A stretch of DNA of 64,000 nucleotides from Bacteroidota bacterium (lineage in GTDB: Bacteria; Bacteroidota; Bacteroidia; B-17B0; Aurantibacillaceae): contig JANYEQ010000006.1 of assembly GCA_025363015.1 (NCBI GenBank), forward strand, positions 62,001 through 126,000. The letters run 5' to 3'. Below, one piece after another: positions 44,545 to 53,470 of this stretch. A program made the position numbers and the translations under genes. The notes beneath the pieces are model-generated. The model was given only the letters and a program-made list of their open reading frames with translations. It was not told the origin of the DNA and ran no database searches. Every line of letters begins with the position of its first letter. Positions within the stretch are counted from its first letter, which is position 1.

Positions 44545-46125
44545 ATGAAAAAAAATTTATTTTTTACTGTTTTAGCATTTTTAACCTTTAGTCATTTAAA
44601 ATCTCAAGTGACCTATAAAGATGTAGCTGGTATTTTTTATGCGCGTTGCACAAGTTGCCACCACACGGGCGCAAATATATATCCGTATATGAATTACAGC
44701 CAAACTGCTTGGATGGCGCCCAGCATTCAATACGATTTAAATACCAATAAAATGCCACCATGGAGTGCTGATACCACTTACAAACGCTTTCAACACGAGC
44801 GTTTAATTACAAGTGCCGAAAAAATGCAAATATTAAACTGGATAAGCGGTGGGGCGCTAAAAGGCGATACTACCCAAGCTCCAACGGCACCAACGTATCC
44901 AAATCAATACCAATTAATAGGCACACCTGATTTAATAGTAGGTATCGGAACGTTTACAAGCACATCTAGCACTACCGATAAATATTACTGTTTCTCGATT
45001 CCAACTAATTTAACACAAGATAGAATGCTTAGAGCTTATGAAGTAGTTCCGGGTAATAAGCAAATTGTGCATCATGCTGTCATTACATCCGACACAACTT
45101 CAAACGCTGTAAGCGATTTATCAGGTGGCTGTTATAATTTAATAGGAAGTGGTATTGGCACGTATGCGCCAGGAAGCAGAGCTACAGTATTTCCTAGCCA
45201 AGCACCGGTTAAGGCTGGTATGTTATTAAAAGCTGGTTCAAAAATAAGAATTCAGATGCATTACCCTGCTGGAAGTGCTGGGCAAGTTGATAGTACAAAA
45301 ATTAGATTGTTTTTTTACCCCATTGGTGCAACGGGAGTTAGACAGCTTTATTCAACCACGCCTTTACAAAATTGGTCAATGGCAATACCTCCTAATGCGG
45401 TGGTAGGCTATTCTGCTTATTATCCAACATCTGGTACGCTATCCACTTCATTATCTGCTTTTGCGGTAATGCCACACTCGCATTTATTATGCACAAGTAT
45501 TATATACTATGCTGTAAACCCAGGTATTGATACAATACCTTTAGTTAAGGTTAATAAATGGGATTTTGAATGGCAAGAGTATTATACTTTTAAAAAACTG
45601 GTTAAAATACCTACGGGATACCGTTTATACTCAAAACACATGTATGATAATACTACTAGTAATCCTAATAATCCTAATAACCCGCCAATAACTGTATATT
45701 CAAATACAGGCACGCACGATGAAATGTTGTTTGATGGAATGATGTATATGTATTACCAACCTGGCGATGAGTTAGTAGATATTGAAGCCATTATAAATAG
45801 CGACCCTTTATTGTTGGGCGTAAAAGAAAGTAATTCTAATAGTAACTCGGCCATTACAAACGCTATTGCTTTTCCAAATCCGTTTAACAATACCGTATCG
45901 ATACGTTATTTATTAAACCAAACAAGTGATGTTAGTATTGATATTACAGATGTAATAGGACGTAAAATTTGCTCTTATACTATAGGGAAACAAAGCGATG
46001 GCACACATGATTGGGAATGGGATGGTAAAGATTTAAAAGGAAATAAAACCAGCAGTGGCATTTATTTTTATAAACTAAAAGCAAATAATTTTACTTTTGA
46101 AAGTAAGATTATTAAGAAAGATTAA
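44545..46125 (+). CDS. T9SS-exported cytochrome c / PHM-like copper monooxygenase domain protein
   Basis: The reading frame opens at 44491, but I choose ATG at 44545, which starts a proper signal peptide (cleavage after HLKSQ); the protein is then 526 residues. The haem motif CTSCH is at 35-39. The His pair is at 176-177 (IVHHAV), HSH at 311-313 (MPHSHL), and the candidate Met ligand at 394 (HDEML), so the CuH and CuM ligand pattern of the PHM fold is complete. The segment VNKWDFEWQEYYTF is shared with the paralogue at 16825-18219. From about 448 the chain is a T9SS sorting domain (FPNPFNNTVSIRY … GIYFYKL). The lipoprotein paralogue is membrane-anchored, while this one is released or attached to the surface. 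Confidence 0.85.
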   Translation: MKKNLFFTVLAFLTFSHLKSQVTYKDVAGIFYARCTSCHHTGANIYPYMNYSQTAWMAPSIQYDLNTNKMPPWSADTTYKRFQHERLITSAEKMQILNWISGGALKGDTTQAPTAPTYPNQYQLIGTPDLIVGIGTFTSTSSTTDKYYCFSIPTNLTQDRMLRAYEVVPGNKQIVHHAVITSDTTSNAVSDLSGGCYNLIGSGIGTYAPGSRATVFPSQAPVKAGMLLKAGSKIRIQMHYPAGSAGQVDSTKIRLFFYPIGATGVRQLYSTTPLQNWSMAIPPNAVVGYSAYYPTSGTLSTSLSAFAVMPHSHLLCTSIIYYAVNPGIDTIPLVKVNKWDFEWQEYYTFKKLVKIPTGYRLYSKHMYDNTTSNPNNPNNPPITVYSNTGTHDEMLFDGMMYMYYQPGDELVDIEAIINSDPLLLGVKESNSNSNSAITNAIAFPNPFNNTVSIRYLLNQTSDVSIDITDVIGRKICSYTIGKQSDGTHDWEWDGKDLKGNKTSSGIYFYKLKANNFTFESKIIKKD

Positions 46126-46142
46126 AAACAAAAACGCTAAAC

Positions 46143-46183
46143 AAAAAGCCCCGTTTTATTGAACTAAAATGGGGCTTTTTTTG
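46143..46183. terminator. Bidirectional terminator between convergent genes
   Basis: AAAAGCCCCGTTTTA and TAAAATGGGGCTTTT pair (one G-T) around a short loop, with T-runs on both strands. It terminates the T9SS gene at 46125 on plus. The Gre-like gene's stop on minus (46187) lies just beyond, so it can serve both. Confidence 0.88.
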
Positions 46184-46186
46184 TTT

Positions 46187-46642
46187 TTAAAAAATAGCGT
46201 TAATGGTATAATGAATTGCTCCCATACTTACACTTTGATTTACTTTTTTATTTATAAGCACTTGTGCTAATGGCGATAGATAAGATATAGCAAACACCTC
46301 AACCTCATTACTAATCTTAATTTTTCCTAAACCTATTCCAATAAATAGTATTCCGTTATTAGTAGTAACCAAACTACCATTTGTTATTTGTGTATATATT
46401 TTAGTGCAGTTTATTTTTTGTAGCTCGTTTACCTGTGTGTTTAAAATAGCAAGTTGCGCACTTAGTTTTTCTTGTTCTAGCTGCATCATTGCCTTTGCGG
46501 TTTCATGCTTATCACCAGCTGTACTTTTGGTTTCGTTATTTGCGGCTTCGTTTACTGAGGCTAAAGCACTTTTTAAATCTGCTATTTTTTGTTGGAGCAA
46601 AATATTACATTCATTTACAATTTTTTGTTTTAATTCAATCAT
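46187..46642 (-). CDS. GreA/GreB-like RNA-polymerase-channel protein
   Basis: A 151-residue protein with an N-terminal coiled coil (about 5-70) and a C-terminal GreA/GreB-like FKBP-fold domain (about 85-150), seen in IKISNEVEVFAISYLSPLAQVLINKKV compared with the Gre pattern ISPIARALIGKEVGD. The coiled-coil tip has TAGDKHETAK, carrying Asp and Glu as in Gre factors. It may act in the secondary channel of RNA polymerase, as Gre or Gfh proteins do. In databases such Bacteroidota proteins are often mislabelled. Its TAA is three bases from the next start, so it is co-transcribed with the LpxR-like gene upstream. Confidence 0.7.
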   Translation of the reverse strand: MIELKQKIVNECNILLQQKIADLKSALASVNEAANNETKSTAGDKHETAKAMMQLEQEKLSAQLAILNTQVNELQKINCTKIYTQITNGSLVTTNNGILFIGIGLGKIKISNEVEVFAISYLSPLAQVLINKKVNQSVSMGAIHYTINAIF

Positions 46643-46645
46643 ATA

Positions 46646-47620
46646 TTAAAAATTACTAATAATTGTGCATTTTCCCCAGCCATGGTCTACACCATTTTCA
46701 AACTCTTTTGTAATATATGCATAACCATACTCTAAACTAAAATGCTTATAGGCTAATACTATATAAGCACTTGCATCGTAAGCCAAGCGACTAATTTGAT
46801 TAGCGTTAAGAGTATAAACATTACTATTATTAAATGCACCCCCTTGTAATGTTGCATTATAAGCAACAGCTTTAGCATTAGATTTTACAACAACATATAT
46901 TTTATATTTAGATGCGGTGGTTTTTAAATAATTTTTTTCTAAACCTAAGTTTTTAAAATAATTGGTAAATAACCCTACTCTTACATTTAAGCCTGCTGAA
47001 ACATCGTTATATAAAGAGCCAAACCTTACTGTAGTTTGCGCTATGGTTTGAAAATAATTGGTATTAATAATTCCTTTTTCTAAGCCTATTTTATAATTTA
47101 AAATAACATCGTTGGATAGTTGATACTCCCAACCTTGAGGTTGTATATTTAATAAGGCTCTATGAATTGCTTTTTGCTCATCTTCGCACCTTGCGCACTT
47201 GCCAATGCCTCCAATTTCTAATTGAGTTTTTAATGCTATTTGTTTATTAAAGTTTAGCGATGTTAATTGGTGCGCTAACGAAAATGTACCCGTAAAAGGG
47301 CGCTCGTTATAAAAAATTTCCTCGTGCCTAATACTTACTGGTGTAAAACAATTTTGCTCTAAAGTAGCGCCATAATAATTAGATGTAGCCTGCTTTAAAC
47401 GAATTAACGTTTTAGATACTGGCGAATATTTAATAAATGGATGAATAACCGTTAGTTGTAAGCCTTGTGTATAATACCTATCTGTGGCTGTAAAAAAATC
47501 GTTTTCGTAATTAAAGCGAATGTAATTTTCGAGCTGGGTGCTAGAATCGGCAGCGCTTATGAGTTGTGAAAACATACAAAAACTAAAACAGCAATAAACT
47601 AAAACTAAAACCTTCTTCAT
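46646..47620 (-). CDS. LpxR-like lipid A deacylase family outer-membrane protein
   Basis: A 324-residue exported beta-barrel protein with a signal peptide (cleavage near MFSQLISAADS). The family (DUF2219/LpxR) signature is NYENDFFTATDRYYTQGLQL near 34-53, where the Asn/Asp and His region form the calcium and catalytic site. LpxR removes 3'-acyl chains from lipid A. Here the match lies in the N-terminal signature and general barrel pattern, so the reaction is inferred. It is 44 bases downstream of the exported endonuclease/phosphatase gene and three bases upstream of the Gre-like gene. Confidence 0.8.
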   Translation of the reverse strand: MKKVLVLVYCCFSFCMFSQLISAADSSTQLENYIRFNYENDFFTATDRYYTQGLQLTVIHPFIKYSPVSKTLIRLKQATSNYYGATLEQNCFTPVSIRHEEIFYNERPFTGTFSLAHQLTSLNFNKQIALKTQLEIGGIGKCARCEDEQKAIHRALLNIQPQGWEYQLSNDVILNYKIGLEKGIINTNYFQTIAQTTVRFGSLYNDVSAGLNVRVGLFTNYFKNLGLEKNYLKTTASKYKIYVVVKSNAKAVAYNATLQGGAFNNSNVYTLNANQISRLAYDASAYIVLAYKHFSLEYGYAYITKEFENGVDHGWGKCTIISNF

Positions 47621-47664
47621 AACTTAATATACGAGATTTTTAAAGTAATGGGGTAATCAACCGT

Positions 47665-48681
47665 TTAAAAACTAAGTTGTATATACACTGCTAAATGATC
47701 GCTATAGCCATTATAATATTTGTTGCCATAACCATACGTACGATTAGGCTTTACTTCGCCAGTTTTAAAATTTTTAAATAATACAAAATCTTTTTTTAAC
47801 ACAAAAGCCGTGTTTGGTTTAAACTGCAATCCTTTAGCTTGCATAAACGCTTGCGACATAATGATATGATCAAATACATGCCACTCCCCCTTATCATAAT
47901 GCGTGCCGTCTTTATTTTTTTCCATATTAAAAAACGGATTTAATAATTCGTTGCTTGCTTTTTTAGGATTGGCGTTGGCTTTTAATGTAGTTAAAACAGA
48001 TGCATTTGTGGGGTAGTCGTTTAAATCGCCCATTACAATTGCTTTAACATTTGCGTTTAGCTTTTGTAAATCGTCTATTTTTTGGCGTACTATTTTTGCG
48101 GCATAAATTCTACGAGGTTCCGTTTCTTTCTCACCATCGCGGCGGCTAGGCCAATGGTTTACAAAAAAATAAATTAATTCGTTAGTGCTTTTACACTTTA
48201 AGGTTACAAACAAAACATTGCGAGTTTTATAATTTGCAATATCGGTGTTGGTTACATTTAATTCTTTACTTTCTACAAAATCAAAAACTAAAGGGTTATA
48301 AATTAAACCTACATTTATTCCTCTATCATCAAGCCCGGTGCTTGTTAGTACAGCATACTTTTTTATTTTTAATTGGCTGTTATTTATTAAATCGGTTAAT
48401 ACTTTTTTGTTTTCTATTTCGCAAAAACCAACCACATCGGGCAGGCCAATGCCTGCCACACTCGAATCAACCACCTGGGCAATGTGTTGTATTTTACTGT
48501 TGTATTTTTTATCATCCCATTGCAACTCAGAGGTAGGTAAGTATTCTTCATCTTGTGTTTTTGGATCGTCAACGGTATCAAAAAAATTTTCAACATTATA
48601 AAACATTACTGTTATTGGAGGTTGGGCTATCATACAATTTTTAAACAGTATTAAGGTAAATATAAAAATTAGTTTCTTCAT
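47665..48681 (-). CDS. Exported endonuclease/exonuclease/phosphatase family protein
   Basis: A 338-residue EEP-fold enzyme with a signal peptide (cleavage after CMIAQ). Metal and active-site motifs are FYNVENFFD (start strand), FCEIENKKVL (Glu ligand), FVNHWPSRRDG (catalytic His), VMGDLNDYPTNASV (Asp/Asn) and GYSDHLAVYIQL (Asp-His). These place it in the DNase I/exonuclease III-like superfamily. Exported members act on phosphodiesters such as extracellular DNA or lipids. The substrate is not determined. It lies between the TonB receptor (60-base gap) and the LpxR-like gene in a minus-strand run. Confidence 0.88.
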   Translation of the reverse strand: MKKLIFIFTLILFKNCMIAQPPITVMFYNVENFFDTVDDPKTQDEEYLPTSELQWDDKKYNSKIQHIAQVVDSSVAGIGLPDVVGFCEIENKKVLTDLINNSQLKIKKYAVLTSTGLDDRGINVGLIYNPLVFDFVESKELNVTNTDIANYKTRNVLFVTLKCKSTNELIYFFVNHWPSRRDGEKETEPRRIYAAKIVRQKIDDLQKLNANVKAIVMGDLNDYPTNASVLTTLKANANPKKASNELLNPFFNMEKNKDGTHYDKGEWHVFDHIIMSQAFMQAKGLQFKPNTAFVLKKDFVLFKNFKTGEVKPNRTYGYGNKYYNGYSDHLAVYIQLSF

Positions 48682-48741
48682 TTTGTTTTTGTAGGTATTG
48701 GTTTTTGTAAAAAAAATATTAAACTAATAATAAACACAATT

Positions 48742-51117
48742 TTAAAGCTTAATGGCTAACTGACCAACATACTGAGTGGGAGCACGCAAATCGCCGGGGC
48801 GAGCCTGATACGATACATTTGTAACGTTATTTACAATAAATGAAAATTTTATATTTTTACCTAAGTTACAAGAAATACGAGCATCGTGAACCCAAACTGC
48901 TTTTGCAAATTCGTTGTAGTTTTCTTTTAGGCCAGGTAAAATATAGGTAGAAGGCACATCGTCCCAACTAAAGCCAGAACCCACCTCATTGTATTCATGC
49001 AAAATACTTTGTATAAAACGCCTGTCAATATTTTCGGTTTTGCTTTGAAAACGAGTGCTCCAGCCTATTGAAATAAATTTATAATCTAACTGAATATCGT
49101 TTTTTAACAAGTGTTTGCTTCGGTATTTTAAAATATTAGTGTTTGGCAATCCTAAAGTATCTTTTAACGGATTGTAGTTAGGGTTAATGGGATTCATATA
49201 CGTATAGCCACTAAAAATAGTTACGTTAATAGGCCCAATTTTGCCTGTACCCCCAATAGATAATTCGGCACCTGTAATTTGTGCTTCGCCTATGTTTTGT
49301 GATTTAAAGCCTGCCCAAGGCACATCTAAATAAAAGGTTCCTGTCCTTCCGCCTGGTTTATAAATATCAAATACAAACTCAATCATGTTATGATAACGAG
49401 TATAAAAGCCTGCCAAATCTAAAAATCCTTTAAAGTTGGCTATTTTAAATCCTTGCTTTACGCCTATCTCTGCACTATAACCGCGCTCGGGTTGTAGATT
49501 TGGGTTTGGAAATATTTTTAATGAACTAACCGCTGTGCTTATAAACTTTTCGGCAACGGTTGGAAAGCGGTATCCTTGCCCAAAGGAAGCGCGTATAAAT
49601 GTAAATTCTAAAGCTTGATAATTTAAGCCAATGCGTGCTACGGGTTGAAACGGTAATTTTACTTTATGAGTAGTTGGCAATAAATAGCCGTTTGTTTTAG
49701 CGGTATCTATTCTATAAAACTCACCCCTTAACCCTATCGAGACTGTTAATTTTTTAAAGAATTTTTTATCGGCTTGAAGATAACCAGCAATATTTTTACC
49801 CTTATGTTTGCCATAAAGCGAGTCGCCTAAAATTACTTGTTCCATATACACGGCACCTGTTGTAATGTTTAAACCATTTGCAAAACGTTTTTGGTATTGT
49901 CCTTCGCTATAATATAATTCGGCATAACTGCCTTGATTTTTATCGTTACGGTTTACGGTTTTAAAATAACGGTTCCGTAAACTAAATTTATTACTGCCTT
50001 TATAGTAAGTAATAAAAGGATCTACATTAAATCTATCGTTATTGTATTGTTGTATTTTATAGCCTTGTGGTATGTATGCCGAGTCGTAATTTTGCCATAA
50101 AAAAAACAAGCCGCCTTTTGTATTCATCATATTGGTATTTATACCCGCAGCAAGCCCTTGTATTTTTTTAAAGTTGTAGCGTAAATTAATATTAAAACGC
50201 TCTCGGTTTTCGGTTTCAAGCATTCTAAAACCATCGTCTCTAAATTTATGGCCACCAATTACAATATCTAAATTACCAACCTTTTGCGCATGCGAAATAT
50301 TAATACCACTTTGCGTTTGCGAACTACCTTTCCACCATTTATAAGTGTGGCGAGGGGCATCGTAACTACCGTAATACGAAATAATTTTTGTTTGTGGTTT
50401 ATCTTTAGCGTAAGCGGTACGTAAATTAATAACGCCGTTTAAAGCACTACTACCAAATAAAGCAGAAGCGGCACCTTTTATAACCTCTACTTGTTCAATA
50501 TTTTCTAAAGGCAAATAATTCCATTTAATGTCTCCTGCATCGGCACTAATCATTGGCATTTCATCTACCAACATTAATACTCGGCTACCTGCGCCATAAC
50601 TAAAGCCACTTCCACCTCGTATACTTGCTTGCCCATCTGCTACACTTACGCCAGGCACTTGGTTAATAATGGCATCTATACTTGTGGTATTTTTATTGTC
50701 AATAAGTGCAGGTTTTATTACCTCCATACTAACAGTCACTTCACTTAGTTTTTGCTCAAATTTTCCTGCGCTAATTACTACTTCATCTAATGCCGTATTA
50801 CTACTTTCAGTTAATTTAATATTAAAAGTAGTATTTGTGTTTTCAATTATATCAAGCGTTGTTTCAAATGTTTTATAACCCAGCATGGTACATTTTAAAG
50901 TATATTTTCCTGCTGCCGTAGTTAATTGGTAAAAGCCTTGTAAATTGGTAGTAGCCCCTGTTGTTTGGTTAATGCTAACAATAGCGCCTATAAGGGTATC
51001 CACTCCCTTACTATCACTTACAAAACCGCTAAGGGTACCTTGGCTTGTTTGCGATTTTGCTATGTTGCTACAAAACAAAGCAACACCTAATAGTATTTTG
51101 AGTGTAAATTTGTACAT
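48742..51117 (-). CDS. TonB-dependent outer-membrane receptor
   Basis: A 791-residue receptor with a signal peptide (cleavage after IAKSQ), a carboxypeptidase-regulatory-like domain (about 25-110), a plug domain (about 115-225 with GSGFSYGAGSRVLMLVDEMP and GAASALFGSSALNGVINLRT) and a 22-strand-type barrel to the end. The C-terminal ending QLAIKL does not finish in the usual aromatic residue. The ligand is unknown; no SusD partner adjoins, so it is more like a metal, haem or vitamin receptor than a glycan one. Endonuclease, LpxR-like and Gre-like genes follow on the same strand. Confidence 0.92.
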   Translation of the reverse strand: MYKFTLKILLGVALFCSNIAKSQTSQGTLSGFVSDSKGVDTLIGAIVSINQTTGATTNLQGFYQLTTAAGKYTLKCTMLGYKTFETTLDIIENTNTTFNIKLTESSNTALDEVVISAGKFEQKLSEVTVSMEVIKPALIDNKNTTSIDAIINQVPGVSVADGQASIRGGSGFSYGAGSRVLMLVDEMPMISADAGDIKWNYLPLENIEQVEVIKGAASALFGSSALNGVINLRTAYAKDKPQTKIISYYGSYDAPRHTYKWWKGSSQTQSGINISHAQKVGNLDIVIGGHKFRDDGFRMLETENRERFNINLRYNFKKIQGLAAGINTNMMNTKGGLFFLWQNYDSAYIPQGYKIQQYNNDRFNVDPFITYYKGSNKFSLRNRYFKTVNRNDKNQGSYAELYYSEGQYQKRFANGLNITTGAVYMEQVILGDSLYGKHKGKNIAGYLQADKKFFKKLTVSIGLRGEFYRIDTAKTNGYLLPTTHKVKLPFQPVARIGLNYQALEFTFIRASFGQGYRFPTVAEKFISTAVSSLKIFPNPNLQPERGYSAEIGVKQGFKIANFKGFLDLAGFYTRYHNMIEFVFDIYKPGGRTGTFYLDVPWAGFKSQNIGEAQITGAELSIGGTGKIGPINVTIFSGYTYMNPINPNYNPLKDTLGLPNTNILKYRSKHLLKNDIQLDYKFISIGWSTRFQSKTENIDRRFIQSILHEYNEVGSGFSWDDVPSTYILPGLKENYNEFAKAVWVHDARISCNLGKNIKFSFIVNNVTNVSYQARPGDLRAPTQYVGQLAIKL

Positions 51118-51179
51118 ATTAACTTACAGTTTAAGGTTACAATATAGTAATCTTACTAAATAAAATAAAATTTTTATCA

Positions 51180-52289
51180 ATGATTTTAGACGAGCCCCTT
51201 TACCAAATAGCACTAACTTTAATAGATGGTGTGGGAGATGTAAACGCTAAAAGCTTGTTGGCCTATTGCGGTAGCGCTAGCCAAGTATTTAAACATAAAA
51301 AAAACGATTTATTAAAAATACCTGGCATAGGCCAATACACGGCTAAAAGCATATTTGCGAGTAAAGATATATTAAAACGTGCCGAAGAGGAATTAAAATT
51401 TATTGAAAAATATAAAATAACACCTTTGTTTTTTACCGACACAAATTACCCCAACCGCTTAAAATATTGTAGCGATAGCCCAATATTATTATATTATAAA
51501 GGCAATGCCAATTTAAATACGCAAAAAATTGTAAGCGTGGTGGGTAGTCGTAAGCCTAGCGATTATGGAAAACAATTAACCGAAGATTTTATTAAAGAAT
51601 TAAGCAGCCTTAATATTTTAATTTTAAGTGGCCTAGCTTATGGTATTGATGTGTGCGCGCATAAAAGTGCTTTAAATAACAACCTACAAACGGTGGGCGT
51701 TTTAGCCCATGGCTTAGATAGAATTTACCCACAACAACACAGCAATATTGCCAAAAAAATGATAGAACAGGGGGGCTTATTAACTGATTTTATGAGTGGT
51801 ACTAACCCCGATGCTGTTAATTTTCCGAAACGAAACCGAATAGTAGCAGGTCTTTGCGATGCTTTGGTGGTAGTAGAAAGTAAACGAAAGGGTGGTAGCT
51901 TAATAACAGCCACTATTGCTAGTAGTTATAATAAAGATGTGTTTGCTTTTCCTGGAAGGGCAACCGACGAACTTTCGGAAGGATGCAACGGACTTATAAA
52001 ACAAAATCGTGCTACTTTAATTGAAGGCGCAGCCGATTTATTATATGCCATGCAGTGGGAAGAACAATTACCCACAAAAACTAAAAGCGCACAAATACCT
52101 TTATTACTTAACCTTACAGCAGATGAACAGCTTATTGCCAATGCTTTTAAAACCAAAAATCCGTTGCAAATTGATGAGTTGTGCGGCCTAACCACTATGC
52201 CTGTAAGCAAAGTAGCCGGACTTTTATTGCAATTAGAGTTTAGTAATTTAATAAAAAGCAAACCTGGCAAAATGTATGAAATGCTTTAG
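51180..52289 (+). CDS. dprA: DNA-protecting protein DprA
   Basis: DprA loads RecA on incoming single-stranded DNA in natural transformation. The 369 residues include an N-terminal helix-hairpin-helix region (about 15-60, IPGIGQYTAKSI) and the Rossmann-like DprA core: VSVVGSRKPSDYG at about 118-130, SGLAYGID at 150-157, GVLAHGLDRIYPQQH, then FPKRNRIVAGL and RKGGSLITATIA. A C-terminal winged-helix (DprA_WH) segment of about 70 residues follows. It is divergent from the TonB receptor gene. Its presence is compatible with transformation, but other competence genes are not in the window and DprA is widespread. Confidence 0.95.
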   Translation: MILDEPLYQIALTLIDGVGDVNAKSLLAYCGSASQVFKHKKNDLLKIPGIGQYTAKSIFASKDILKRAEEELKFIEKYKITPLFFTDTNYPNRLKYCSDSPILLYYKGNANLNTQKIVSVVGSRKPSDYGKQLTEDFIKELSSLNILILSGLAYGIDVCAHKSALNNNLQTVGVLAHGLDRIYPQQHSNIAKKMIEQGGLLTDFMSGTNPDAVNFPKRNRIVAGLCDALVVVESKRKGGSLITATIASSYNKDVFAFPGRATDELSEGCNGLIKQNRATLIEGAADLLYAMQWEEQLPTKTKSAQIPLLLNLTADEQLIANAFKTKNPLQIDELCGLTTMPVSKVAGLLLQLEFSNLIKSKPGKMYEML

Positions 52290-52297
52290 TTAGTTTT

Positions 52298-52305
52298 TAT
52301 ATTTG
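52298..52305 (+). promoter_or_regulatory. Candidate -7 box upstream of the DinB gene
   Basis: TATATTTG lies 20 bases before the DinB start, in the gap after dprA. It is an exact TAnnTTTG match without a clear -33 partner. It would let the DinB gene be transcribed independently of dprA. Confidence 0.4.
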
Positions 52306-52325
52306 CATATTAATACATTAAAAAA

Positions 52326-52838
52326 ATGACACGAGCACAAGAATTATTAAGTGAATTAAAATTAGAAGCTGCCGTTACACGCAATTATTTACAAAAAGTA
52401 CCTTTTAATCGTTTGGATTATAAGCCAAACGAAAAATCAGAAACCTTGGGTAGGCTGGCCGTGCATGTTGCTGAAATTATTGCTTGGTGGAAAGATGTTT
52501 TAACTACAAATGCCTTAGATTTTATAAATTTTAAACCAAAGGAATTTGAAACAAATACTCAACTGTTGGCCTATTTTGATGAATTACTATTAGAGGCAAC
52601 AAATGTATTAACAGAAGCCAAAGATGAAGATTTTGAAAAAGAGTGGCAAATGAAGCATGGCGACACTATTTATTTTACCTTATCAAAAAAACAATCGCTT
52701 CGGCTTTTTTGTATGAATCATTTAGTGCATCACCGAGCACAATTAGGGGTGTATTTACGATTATTAAACATCGCCATTCCTGCTACGTATGGCCCATCAG
52801 CCGATGATGAAAATATACTCTTAATAGATAAATTTTAA
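52326..52838 (+). CDS. DinB-family protein
   Basis: A 170-residue four-helix protein of the DinB/YfiT-like metalloenzyme superfamily. The likely metal-binding histidines are in VHVAEIIAWW (helix 1 end region) and NHLVHHRAQLGVYLRLL (last helices). Known relatives include bacillithiol transferases and maleylpyruvate isomerases, and the name comes from a damage-inducible gene. No substrate can be assigned. It is 36 bases downstream of dprA on the same strand and convergent with the response-regulator gene. Confidence 0.8.
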   Translation: MTRAQELLSELKLEAAVTRNYLQKVPFNRLDYKPNEKSETLGRLAVHVAEIIAWWKDVLTTNALDFINFKPKEFETNTQLLAYFDELLLEATNVLTEAKDEDFEKEWQMKHGDTIYFTLSKKQSLRLFCMNHLVHHRAQLGVYLRLLNIAIPATYGPSADDENILLIDKF

Positions 52839-52852
52839 TTTTACTAAAATAA

Positions 52853-53470
52853 TTAAATTAAGTTATGCGTAATAGCAAACTTTATAAGTACTGCTGTATT
52901 GCTTAAATTGTATTTTGTAAGCATGTTTTTTCGGTGAGAGTTAATAGTGGTTACATCTAAAAATAATTTATCCGCTATTTGCGGGTTTGTAAACCCTTCG
53001 GCTATTAGTTCTAAAACCTGTTTTTCTCTTTTTGTAAGCAATGGTAAACTATCGTTTTCACTTTTCTTTTTTAAAACTTCTTCAACAGATTGGCTTACAT
53101 AAGTTTTCCCTTTTACTACCGTTTGTATTGCTTTTATGATTTCATTTTTTAACGCATCTTTTAATAAATAACCCGACGCACCATTTTCCATCATTTTGCG
53201 AATAACACTGGCTTGGTCGCTAGTGCTTAAACCAATAATTTTAATGGCTGGATATTTGTTTTTAACTTCTAAACATAAATCTAAGCCGCTTTTTTGTGGT
53301 AAATTAATATCCATTAACAATACATCGGGCTGTTTTTTTAGCAAAAATAAATTCAACTCTTCGGGTGTTTTGGCACTTCCTAACCACTCTATGTCAATTT
53401 CATCTTTTAGTAAAGTAAAAATACCTTCTAAAATAAGTTGATGGTCGTCTATAATAAATACTTTAATCAT
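52853..53470 (-). CDS. NarL/LuxR-type response regulator
   Basis: A 205-residue regulator. The receiver domain has the acidic pair at 8-9 (IIDDH), the phosphoacceptor Asp54 in LLMDINLP, the switch Thr/Ser region LSTSDQAS and Lys in LLKDAL. The LuxR/GerE helix-turn-helix is at about 138-205 (LTKREKQVLELIAEGFTNPQI … TTINSHRKNML). It overlaps the histidine-kinase gene by eight bases, so the pair is translationally coupled. A likely target is the palindrome at 55475-55488 upstream of the kinase and the divergent T9SS gene. Confidence 0.93.
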   Translation of the reverse strand: MIKVFIIDDHQLILEGIFTLLKDEIDIEWLGSAKTPEELNLFLLKKQPDVLLMDINLPQKSGLDLCLEVKNKYPAIKIIGLSTSDQASVIRKMMENGASGYLLKDALKNEIIKAIQTVVKGKTYVSQSVEEVLKKKSENDSLPLLTKREKQVLELIAEGFTNPQIADKLFLDVTTINSHRKNMLTKYNLSNTAVLIKFAITHNLI

